Assembly: GCA_903862845.1 (NCBI GenBank)
Contig: CAIOZS010000238.1
Location: 1-50,388, forward strand
From: an uncultured Thermoleophilia bacterium
Lineage (GTDB): Bacteria > Actinomycetota > Thermoleophilia > UBA2241
DNA length: 50,388 nt
Direction of reading: 5' to 3'
The notes beneath the pieces were generated by a model, which did not search any database, was not told where the DNA came from, and was given only the letters and a program-made list of their open reading frames with translations. The position numbers and the translations under genes are program-made. This document shows, in pieces, positions 17,493-24,999 of this stretch; the stretch's first letter is position 1, and each line of letters starts with the position of its first letter.

Positions 17493-18053
17493 TCACGCCT
17501 CGGCGGCGAGTCTGCGGCCGAGCCGGAAGGCCTCGACGTTCAGGTCGCGGAAGCGCTCCGGCACGCGGCTGACGACGGCCGCCTCGGCCGCCTCGGCCGG
17601 CACCATACCGGTGATCTCCACCAGCGCGCCGACGGCGACGATGTTGGCGACCACGGTCTTCTTGAGGTGCTCGGCAGCGGCCTGCGTGAACGGAATGCCG
17701 CGCAGATTGCGGCCGCGCAGGTTGTCGTCGGGCTCGACGAGCCCGGAGTCGTACACGAGCAGGCCGCCCGGGCGCGTGTCTGCGGCGTACTTCTCGTAGG
17801 CCTCCTGCGAAAGACAGAGGCTTACGTCGGGCGTATCGACCTCCGGGTAGTCGATCTCTTCGTCGGCGATGATGGCCTCGGCCTTTGAAGCGCCGCCGCG
17901 CGCCGCCGGCCCATAGCTCTGCGTCTGCACGACGTGCTTGCCCAGGGCGGTGGCGGCCTCGGCGACGATCGCCGCCGCCAGCAGGATGCCCTGGCCGCCT
18001 GAGCCGGAGAAGCGGATCTCGAGGCGCGCCTCGTGCTCGTCGGTTTCAGCCAC
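17493..18053 (-). CDS. korC: 2-oxoacid:ferredoxin oxidoreductase gamma subunit
   Basis: 186-aa gamma subunit with the typical N-terminal motif RFSGSGGQGILLAA and SYGPAARGGASKAE. GTG 18053 has AGGAGG about 6 nt upstream and overlaps the korB stop by 8 bp. With alpha, beta and ferredoxin subunits it forms a four-part 2-oxoglutarate (or related 2-oxoacid) ferredoxin oxidoreductase. The order D-A-B-C is conserved in many anaerobes and actinobacteria. Confidence 0.92.
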   Translation of the reverse strand: MAETDEHEARLEIRFSGSGGQGILLAAAIVAEAATALGKHVVQTQSYGPAARGGASKAEAIIADEEIDYPEVDTPDVSLCLSQEAYEKYAADTRPGGLLVYDSGLVEPDDNLRGRNLRGIPFTQAAAEHLKKTVVANIVAVGALVEITGMVPAEAAEAAVVSRVPERFRDLNVEAFRLGRRLAAEA

Positions 18054-18939
18054 GGAGGGCCTCCTGTGCCTCTTCTCTCACGCGGGCGAGCGAGGTCACG
18101 AACTCGGCGCGCTCGCCGTGATGCAGCAGGCCCACGGGGTACTGCTCGTGCAGGCGTGACTCGCCCTCCTCGAACTTGCTGGCCGGCACGGCGTGCTCCT
18201 TCTGGCCCTTGAGAAACTCCGCCGGGTCGGCGGTCAGGTTGAAGCGTCCGTAGTACACGGGGCAGGCGGCCATGGCCTCGACCGCGGCGAAGCCCTTGTG
18301 CGCGATGCCGCCGGCGATGACGGAGACGAGCTGCCGGTAGGCCCAGGCGGTGCCGCGGGCGACGAAGGTCGCCCCCGCGGCGTGAGCCAGCTCGGAGAGG
18401 TCGAAGGCGGCCTCCACGTTGCCGTGCACACTGGTGGTGGACTTGTCGCCGGTGTGCGTGGTGGGGCTCATCTGCCCGCCGGTCATGCCGTAGATCGAGT
18501 TGTTGAAGATCAGCGCGGTGAGATCGATATTGCGCCGCGCCGCGTGGATGAAGTGGTTGCCGCCGATCGCCGAGCAATCGCCGTCGCCCATGGCGACGAC
18601 GACGCGGAGCGACGGGTCGGCGACCTTGACGCCCGTCGCCACGGCCAAGGCGCGGCCGTGGGCGGCGTGCACCGTGCTGTACTCGAGGTACTGGGCGATG
18701 CGGCCACTGCAGCCGATGCCGGCCACGATCACGACCTTCTCGGCGTCGAGCTCGAGGCCGAGAATCGCGTCGATGAGGGCGCGCGTGATGGTCCCGTTGG
18801 AGCAGCCCGGGCACCAGATCGTCTTGGGCGTGCGCAGCCAGGGCACGATCTCGCTGGTCTTGTGCGGATTGATCCGCGGCAGCTTGTAGTCGCTTTCGGG
18901 CGGGCTCTCGATCCGCTGTTCGTCGATGAGGGCGCTCAC
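18046..18939 (-). CDS. korB: 2-oxoacid:ferredoxin oxidoreductase beta subunit (TPP-binding)
   Basis: 297-aa TPP subunit. IWCPGCSNGTI gives the N-terminal cysteine motif, and GDGDCSAIGGNH...FNNSIYGMTGGQ is the TPP/Mg-binding region. The GTG start at 18939 overlaps the korA stop (GTGA). The NSIYGMTGGQMSPTT signature is typical of 2-oxoglutarate-type (Kor) rather than pyruvate-type enzymes; substrate assignment remains family-level. Confidence 0.92.
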   Translation of the reverse strand: MSALIDEQRIESPPESDYKLPRINPHKTSEIVPWLRTPKTIWCPGCSNGTITRALIDAILGLELDAEKVVIVAGIGCSGRIAQYLEYSTVHAAHGRALAVATGVKVADPSLRVVVAMGDGDCSAIGGNHFIHAARRNIDLTALIFNNSIYGMTGGQMSPTTHTGDKSTTSVHGNVEAAFDLSELAHAAGATFVARGTAWAYRQLVSVIAGGIAHKGFAAVEAMAACPVYYGRFNLTADPAEFLKGQKEHAVPASKFEEGESRLHEQYPVGLLHHGERAEFVTSLARVREEAQEALRG

Positions 18940-20099
18940 GACTTCGACCAGTCGTGGTAGTAGAACTCGGCCCTGACCAGCTCCTCGATCTGCGTCGGCG
19001 TGATCAGTTTGCCGTCCACGCGGCCGAAGTCGACGACCTTGGCGCGCCCTGACACCGCGGCCTGCACTTCCCAGCTCATCTGCTTGAGGTTCATCTCGGG
19101 CACGATGACGGTGCGCACCTGCTCGGCCATGCGGTCGACGGCCAGCGTCGGGAATGGCCACAGGGTGATGGGCCGCACGAGGCCCACGGGCACATCCCTG
19201 GCGCGCGCCCACTTGACCACGGCCTTGGCCGAGCGCGCCACGGAGCCGTAGGCAAAAATGGCCACCTCGGCATCCTTCATCTCGTACTCCTCGACGCGCG
19301 CGATGGCGTCGCGGTGATGGTAGATCTTCTCGCGCAGGTAGCGCCCCAGGTCGCCGGCGACCTCCGGGTCGCCGGTCTCGGGCGCGTCGGTCCTGCGGTT
19401 ATACACGAGACCCGTGACATGTACGCGGAAGGCCGATCCCAGGGGCGGTCGCGGGAGGATGTTGTCGAGATCGCTCATGACCGTGTCGTATTCGCCGGGC
19501 TCGCAGTCGGGAATGCCGCGCTCTGCGATGCGCAGGCTCCCCGGCTCGGGCAGGGTGACGGCCTCGCGCATGTGGCCGATCAGCGCGTCGCTGAGCACGA
19601 TCACCGGGGTGCGGTACTGTTCGGCGAGGTTGAAGGCTGCGACGGTGAGCGTGTAGCACTCGTAGACGCTGCTCGGCACGAGGGCGATCACCGAGTGCTC
19701 GCCGTGCGTGCCCCACCGGGCCTGCATCACGTCGCCCTGGCTGGGCTCGGTCGGCAGGCCGGTCGACGGCCCGCCGCGCATCACGTCGACGATCACGCAG
19801 GGGATCTGCGCCATCTCGGCGAAGCCGATCATCTCCTGCATGAGGCTGAAGCCGGGACCGGAGGTCGCGGTGAACGCCTTCTGCCCGGCGAGCGAGGCGC
19901 CGCAGACCGCGGCGATGCTGGCGATCTCGTCCTCCATCTGGAGGAACGAGCCGCCCACCTCGGGCATGCGGCGGGAAAGCGTCTCGGCGATCTCCGTGGA
20001 CGGCGTGATGGGGTAGCCCGCGAAGAAGCGCGCGCCCGCGGCGATGGCGCCTTCGGCGACGGCCTCGTTGCCCTGCATGAGGATCGGGGAGGCGGGCAT
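18936..20099 (-). CDS. korA: 2-oxoacid:ferredoxin oxidoreductase alpha subunit
   Basis: 387-aa alpha subunit with MQGNEAVAEGAIAAGARFFAGYPITPS at the start, TSGPGFSLMQE and RGGPSTGLPT. It binds the pyrophosphate side of TPP and CoA together with KorB. It starts 1 bp after the ferredoxin gene stop, with GGAGGGG upstream. Its position between urocanase and succinyl-CoA synthetase suggests that the carbon skeleton is expected to arrive as 2-oxoglutarate, as histidine-derived glutamate would. Confidence 0.93.
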   Translation of the reverse strand: MPASPILMQGNEAVAEGAIAAGARFFAGYPITPSTEIAETLSRRMPEVGGSFLQMEDEIASIAAVCGASLAGQKAFTATSGPGFSLMQEMIGFAEMAQIPCVIVDVMRGGPSTGLPTEPSQGDVMQARWGTHGEHSVIALVPSSVYECYTLTVAAFNLAEQYRTPVIVLSDALIGHMREAVTLPEPGSLRIAERGIPDCEPGEYDTVMSDLDNILPRPPLGSAFRVHVTGLVYNRRTDAPETGDPEVAGDLGRYLREKIYHHRDAIARVEEYEMKDAEVAIFAYGSVARSAKAVVKWARARDVPVGLVRPITLWPFPTLAVDRMAEQVRTVIVPEMNLKQMSWEVQAAVSGRAKVVDFGRVDGKLITPTQIEELVRAEFYYHDWSKS

Positions 20100-20100
20100 G

Positions 20101-20493
20101 TCAGTCGTCCCCTCCGCCGTGGACGCCGCACTCGCTGCCCGTCACGGGCCGCTCGTCGTTGTCGGGACTGCCGGCGAGTGCCGCCTTGACCCGGCCGCGC
20201 TGGGCCTCGGCGATCGCCTCCGGTGTCGCCGCGGCGCCCTTCGCCGGCTTCTTCCGGGCGCGCCGCTCGACTTCGATCGCGAAGTCCGGGCAATGGATCT
20301 CGCAGAGGAGGCAGGAAGTGCACTCGTCGGCGCGCGCGATAGTGGGATAGCCCAGCTTGTCGCGGTCGTACACGTCTTCCGGGCACAGCTCGATGCAGAT
20401 GCCGCAGGCCTTGCAGAGCGCGAGGTCCAGCGCGATCTGGGGAGCGGGCGCTTCGCCGGTCGCGGTCTTCTCTTGCGCGGCCACGATCATCAT
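20101..20493 (-). CDS. korD: 2x[4Fe-4S] ferredoxin, Kor delta subunit
   Basis: 130-aa ferredoxin with two clusters: CKACGICIELCPEDVY and CTSCLLCEIHCPDFAI. A basic Ala/Lys-rich C-terminal extension of about 50 residues ends in SECGVHGGGDD. The frame allows a GTG start overlapping the hutU stop (20499), but GAGGGG spacing favours ATG 20493. It presumably accepts electrons from KorAB. Confidence 0.88.
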   Translation of the reverse strand: MMIVAAQEKTATGEAPAPQIALDLALCKACGICIELCPEDVYDRDKLGYPTIARADECTSCLLCEIHCPDFAIEVERRARKKPAKGAAATPEAIAEAQRGRVKAALAGSPDNDERPVTGSECGVHGGGDD

Positions 20494-20495
20494 CG

Positions 20496-22178
20496 TCACC
20501 CCTCGACCATCGGCAGGTCGATGCCGCTTTCGCGGGCCTTGTCGATGGCCTCCGGGTAGCCGGCGTCGGCGTGGCGCATCACGCCGGTGCCGGGGTCGCT
20601 CGTGAGCACGCGCTGCAGGCGCGCAGCCATCATGTCGGTGCCGTCGGCTACCACCACCATGCCGGCGTGCAGGCTCTTGCCGATGCCCACGCCGCCGCCG
20701 TGGTGGAAGCTCACCCAGCTGGCTCCGGCCGCCGTGTTCACGAGAGCATTGAGAATGGGCCAGTCGGCGATCGCGTCGCTGCCGTCGCGCATGCTCTCGG
20801 TCTCGCGATAGGGGCTGGCAACAGACCCCGAGTCCAGGTGGTCGCGGCCGATGACGAGCGGCGCCTTGACCTTGCCGCTGCGCACCAGCTCGTTGAAGAT
20901 CTGCCCCGCTTTGGCGCGTTCGCCGTACTCCAGCCAACAGATGCGGCAGGGAAGACCCTGGAAGTGGACCCTCTCGGCGGCCATCTTGAGCCAGCGCGTG
21001 ACCATCTCGTTGTCGGGGAAGGCCTCGAGCAGGGCGGCGTCGGTGGCGGCGATGTCGGCGGGGTCGCCGCTCAGCGCCGCCCAGCGGAACGGGCCGTTGC
21101 CGCGGCAGAAGAGCGGCCGCAGGTACAGGGGCACGAAGCCCTCGAAGGCGAAGGCCTCGGCGCAGCCGGCCTCCTTCGCCACCCCGCGGATGTTGTTGCC
21201 GTAGTCGAACACGTGGGCGCCGGCCTTCTGCAGAGCGACCATCGCCTCGACGTGGACGACGATGCTGGCGACGGCGCGGCGCACGTACTCGGGCGGGTCG
21301 GCGCGCCGCAGCGCGACGGCCTCCTCGAGGCTCATGCCGTTCGGCACGTAGCCGTTCAGGGTGTCGTGTGCCGAAGTCTGGTCGGTGACGAGGTCGGGAG
21401 TGAAGCCGCGGCGCACGAGCTCGGGATAGACGTCGGCGGCATTGCCGAGCAAAGCGATGGACAGGGGCTTCTTCGCCTTCACGGCCTCGTCGGCGAGGCG
21501 CAGAGCCTCGTCAAGCGACTCGGTGGAGACGTCGACGTAGGCCGTCTCGAGGCGGCGCGCGATGCGGTGAGGGTCGATCTCGACGCAGAGCGCGACCCCG
21601 CCGGCCATGGTGACGGCCAGCGGCTGGGCGCCGCCCATGCCGCCGAGGCCGGCCGTCAGGACGAGCCGGCCGCCGAGGTCGGCGCCGTAGTGCTTCTGGC
21701 CGGCGGCCGCGAAGGTCTGGTAGGTGCCCTGGAGGATGCCCTGCGTGCCGATGTAGATCCAGCTCCCGGCGGTCATCTGCCCGTACATGGTGAGACCGAG
21801 CGCGTCCAGACGGCGAAACTCGTCCCAGTTCGCCCAGTCGGGCACCAGGTTGGCATTGGCGATGAGCACGCGTGGGGCCATCTCGTGGGTCTCGAAGACG
21901 CCCACGGGCTTGCCGCTCTGCACGAGCAGCGTCTCGTCGTCCTTGAGGCGGCGCAGGGTGGCGACGATGGCGTCGAAGCTCGCCCAGTCGCGCGCCGCCT
22001 TGCCGGCGCCGCCGTAGACCACGAGCTCGTCCGGCGCCTCAGCCACTTCGGGATCGAGGTTGTTCATGAGCATGCGCATGGCAGCTTCCTGCTGCCAGCC
22101 CTTGCAGCTGATCTCCGTGCCGCGAGGGGCGCGCACCGGGCGCGGGCCCGACGGTTTTGTGGATCCTGTGGTGTTCAC
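20496..22178 (-). CDS. hutU: Urocanate hydratase (urocanase)
   Basis: 560-aa NAD-dependent hydratase making imidazolone propionate from urocanate. Typical blocks are [39 protein letters not shown] and [14 protein letters not shown] with the active-site Cys. The GTG start at 22178 keeps the conserved N-terminus and has GAGGCGG about 5 nt upstream. Length is normal. HutI, the expected next enzyme, is not in the window. Thiourocanate hydratases of ergothioneine breakdown are relatives, so a thio- or methylated substrate is possible. Confidence 0.92.
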   Translation of the reverse strand: MNTTGSTKPSGPRPVRAPRGTEISCKGWQQEAAMRMLMNNLDPEVAEAPDELVVYGGAGKAARDWASFDAIVATLRRLKDDETLLVQSGKPVGVFETHEMAPRVLIANANLVPDWANWDEFRRLDALGLTMYGQMTAGSWIYIGTQGILQGTYQTFAAAGQKHYGADLGGRLVLTAGLGGMGGAQPLAVTMAGGVALCVEIDPHRIARRLETAYVDVSTESLDEALRLADEAVKAKKPLSIALLGNAADVYPELVRRGFTPDLVTDQTSAHDTLNGYVPNGMSLEEAVALRRADPPEYVRRAVASIVVHVEAMVALQKAGAHVFDYGNNIRGVAKEAGCAEAFAFEGFVPLYLRPLFCRGNGPFRWAALSGDPADIAATDAALLEAFPDNEMVTRWLKMAAERVHFQGLPCRICWLEYGERAKAGQIFNELVRSGKVKAPLVIGRDHLDSGSVASPYRETESMRDGSDAIADWPILNALVNTAAGASWVSFHHGGGVGIGKSLHAGMVVVADGTDMMAARLQRVLTSDPGTGVMRHADAGYPEAIDKARESGIDLPMVEG

Positions 22179-22342
22179 GTGCCGCCTCGTTTCGCGCGTG
22201 GTTGTTCGTGTCCGGCCGTCGCCTGCGATGATCGTCACTTTCAACTTTGACGCGAGCCGGCGAACGCTTCAAGAGGCCCGCGGCTCTGTCCAGATAGCTG
22301 AACTCGTTTTCGCCGTGGGCCGCCGCCCGCGAGGACCCGGGT

Positions 22343-23797
22343 CTACGCGCGCGGCACGAATCCGGCCACGAGCGCGTCGATGCGCGCCGCCACGCCCGCG
22401 GCCAGCGGCTCCGGCCGATGAGTCTCGAGGAGCTTGAGGGCCTTGCGGCGGGCTTTCTCACGAAGGTCGAGCCCGCCCTCTTCTTGCCAGCGCACGTGGC
22501 CTTGGCGGTTGATGATCGTCGGTCGCCACTGGGCCGTGCGCACGTGTTTGGCCGTGTGCTTGCTGCTGAGGAAGTCGCCGCCGGGGCCGACCTGGCGGAT
22601 AGCATCCACTGCCAGGGTCTCCGGGCTGACCTCGACGCCCGCGAAGATGCGGCGGTTGAGCGACAGATACTCATCCATAATGACGATCAGTTCGAGCGAC
22701 GCGGTCATGCCGTAGTCGATGTAGCCGATGTCGTGGTTGAGGTTGGAGCCGGCGGCAAGGCTCAAGAACGTGAGCTCGGCCGCCTCCATGCCCGCCTGCG
22801 CGTCGATCACCTGCGCGTCGCTGGTGCCGGCGTACCCCCAGTTCGGCAGGTCCAGCCAGCGCGCCATCTCGATCGCGCAGAGGTAGCCCATGAGGTACTC
22901 CGGCGCGTTGTAGGCGGACTGCATTGTGCCCATGTCGAGCACGGCCGGGCCGATCCCGAAGAGGAAGGGCGCGCCCGGCTTGCGGAGCTGGTGGACGACG
23001 AGGCCGAGGAGTGACTCGGCCGTGCCCTGAGCGATGTGCCCGGCGACCGTGAGCGGCGCCGTGCCGCCGGCGAGCGGGGACGTGGAGTACACCGCCGGGA
23101 TGCCCCAATCGGCGCACAGCAGCAGCTTGTCGACGCTCTCGACCGGGTGCCGTAGCGGGCTCGTGGGCTCGGCGTACAAGGTGAAGTACGGCTTGGCGCG
23201 CAGCGCGTCGGCGCCGCCGCGCAGCTCGCCGGCGATGCGCCACATCACCTCGAGGTCGGCGGCGTTCTCGGCGACCACCACGAGCGGCTTGGTCGTGTTT
23301 GCCACCAGCGCACGGAAGCTCTCGAGAAGGGCGACGTGCGGGTCTCCGCCGCCGGGGTGCGCGTAGGCCATCACGAAGTCGATCATGGGCAGCGCGTCGC
23401 AGAGGCGGGCGGCCTCGACGCCGTCGGAGAGCGCCGTGGGGCGATGCTCACCGGTGCCCAGGTCGTAGACGCTGGTCACGGCCGAGCCGTTGCCGAAGTA
23501 GGCGTTGTAGCCTCCCAGCGACATCGCCGGCGCGCCGGCGCGGTCGAAGACCTCGATCATGTGAGGCGCCGTGGCCCGCGCCTGCTCCACGAGCCGGCGC
23601 GGGATGCGCGCGAGGTCGGGCTCGGTGATCGTGCAGCCGGCGGCGCGCAGCAGTTCGAGGGCCTCGGGGTGGTGCACGCGCTGGCCCACGCTCTCCATGA
23701 TCTCGAGGGCAGCGCCGTAGATGGCCGCCCTGTCGCTCTCGCTGAGATAGGTCAGCCGGCCTGCGCGCGGCCGCGGCTGCGGATCGTGATCGGGCAC
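22343..23797 (-). CDS. MttB-family corrinoid methyltransferase 3
   Basis: 484-aa MttB-superfamily protein, more distant from the other two copies: it has an N-terminal extension (PDHDPQPRPRAG), YFGNGSA in place of YYGTG, and GPGGDFLSSKHTAKHVR in place of GPGGNHL. No in-frame amber codon, hence non-pyrrolysine type. GTG 23797 has AAGGAG about 8 nt upstream; the ORF-track start at 24235 runs into the divergent regulator. It is the first gene of the leftward run and is followed by 164 bp before hutU, so it may be transcribed with hutU or separately. A histidine-type betaine is a candidate substrate by context only. Confidence 0.86.
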   Translation of the reverse strand: MPDHDPQPRPRAGRLTYLSESDRAAIYGAALEIMESVGQRVHHPEALELLRAAGCTITEPDLARIPRRLVEQARATAPHMIEVFDRAGAPAMSLGGYNAYFGNGSAVTSVYDLGTGEHRPTALSDGVEAARLCDALPMIDFVMAYAHPGGGDPHVALLESFRALVANTTKPLVVVAENAADLEVMWRIAGELRGGADALRAKPYFTLYAEPTSPLRHPVESVDKLLLCADWGIPAVYSTSPLAGGTAPLTVAGHIAQGTAESLLGLVVHQLRKPGAPFLFGIGPAVLDMGTMQSAYNAPEYLMGYLCAIEMARWLDLPNWGYAGTSDAQVIDAQAGMEAAELTFLSLAAGSNLNHDIGYIDYGMTASLELIVIMDEYLSLNRRIFAGVEVSPETLAVDAIRQVGPGGDFLSSKHTAKHVRTAQWRPTIINRQGHVRWQEEGGLDLREKARRKALKLLETHRPEPLAAGVAARIDALVAGFVPRA

Positions 23798-23821
23798 CGA
23801 AGGGCTCCTTCCGGTGGTGAC

Positions 23822-23838
23822 GTTGCGACGTGTGCAAC
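23822..23838. promoter_or_regulatory. Inverted repeat, candidate IclR-type operator
   Basis: GTTGC (23822-23826) and GCAAC (23834-23838) form an inverted repeat with a 7-nt spacer. It lies 25 bp upstream of the mttB-like 3 start in the divergent region with the IclR-type gene. Role inferred from position only. Confidence 0.35.
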
Positions 23839-23908
23839 AAGCCTGACGGTCGGCCGCGGCCGCATCAAGGGTCTTGTCCGGCTGTCCAGCGAGCCGCACT
23901 TGTATTCG

Positions 23909-23937
23909 TTGTGGTGCTCGGGCATGGCCGCTAGGAT
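23909..23937 (+). promoter_or_regulatory. Candidate promoter of IclR-type gene
   Basis: TTGTGG (23909-23914) and TAGGAT (23932-23937) are spaced by 17 bases, 34 bp before the chosen GTG start. No equally clear leftward promoter for mttB-like 3 was found. Confidence 0.4.
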
Positions 23938-23971
23938 GGATTGAGGCCCAGCGAAGAGGAGAGTGGGAAGC

Positions 23972-24838
23972 GTGCCGCAGAGCCGTCCGGAAGTGGAAGG
24001 CACCACGTGGGGGGCCGCCCGAGTCCTCGACGTGCTCGAGTTCCTGGGGCGCAGAAACAGCCCGGCCCCGGCCAGCATCATCGCCGCGTCGTGCGGCATC
24101 CCCAGATCGAGCACCTACGGACTGCTCAACCTGCTGAAGTCGCGGCGCTTCGTCGCCTATCGCGCGGGCGAGCGCGCCTGGACGCTGGGCAGCGCGGCCT
24201 CCGAGCTGAGCTCCGAGGCCCCGCTGTTCGCGCACGGGCTCGCCGTGCTCCGGGCGTTCGCCACGGTGTCTCGCCGCCTGACGCCGCGGCAGATCGTGAG
24301 CGCGGCGGGGATGTCACAGGCGGGCGTCGCGCGGATCCTTCCCTACCTCGTGGAGAGCGACCTCCTGCACGCGGATGCGGACGGCACGTACTCCCTGGGA
24401 CTCGAGCTCGTGAGCCTGGCCTCCAGAGTCGGCTGGGTAGACAGGCTGCGCATCGCCGCGCGCGCTCACCTGATGCGCCTCCGGGACGCCACTCAGGAGA
24501 CGGCCAACCTCATCGTCCTCGACGGCGACCACGCCATCTACGTCGACCAGGTAGAGAGTCCCTACGCCCTGCGTCACAGCGGCTGGGTGGGGCGCCGCGT
24601 GCCGCTCGCCGGCACGGCCACCGGTGCCGCCTTCGAAGACCCCGGCACGGCGCACACGATGGCCGACGCCGTCGAGAACGGGGTCACGGCCATCGCCTGC
24701 ACCATCGACATCTCGGACTACGATGCGGCGGTCGGTATCACGGCGCCGAGCTGGCGCATCGAGGAGTTCGGCGTGCCACGGACCGAGCAGATGGTCGAGG
24801 CGGTCTCGCGCGAGATCGCCCTACGCCTGCGCGCGTAG
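23972..24838 (+). CDS. IclR-like regulator with two tandem winged-helix domains
   Basis: 288-aa regulator. Two IclR-type winged-helix units follow each other: residues about 10-75 (ARVLDVLEFL...ASCGIPRSSTYGLLNLL...) and about 85-150 (LAVLRAFATV...AAGMSQAGVARILPYLVESDLL). A shortened IclR effector domain follows (RIAARAHLMRLRDATQETANL, DHAIYVDQVES). Normal IclR proteins have one HTH. The GTG at 23972 is chosen because AGGAG is 9-10 nt upstream; the ORF-track GTG at 23963 is too close. It is divergent from the long operon and just upstream of the second hutH-like gene, so it probably controls both. Confidence 0.8.
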   Translation: MPQSRPEVEGTTWGAARVLDVLEFLGRRNSPAPASIIAASCGIPRSSTYGLLNLLKSRRFVAYRAGERAWTLGSAASELSSEAPLFAHGLAVLRAFATVSRRLTPRQIVSAAGMSQAGVARILPYLVESDLLHADADGTYSLGLELVSLASRVGWVDRLRIAARAHLMRLRDATQETANLIVLDGDHAIYVDQVESPYALRHSGWVGRRVPLAGTATGAAFEDPGTAHTMADAVENGVTAIACTIDISDYDAAVGITAPSWRIEEFGVPRTEQMVEAVSREIALRLRA

Positions 24839-24999
24839 CTCCACGTCGGTCATTTGCGTCCGTAATCCCGGAAACCCGGCACGCCCGCTGTGAAACCAGT
24901 GGGGGTTCGCCTAGAGTCCTGCCTGCGAGACGCGTCGTTTCGGCCGCCCGCGCCCGCCCGTCCCCGCCGGCGCCCGGTCCACTGAGGAAGGAGACGCTC

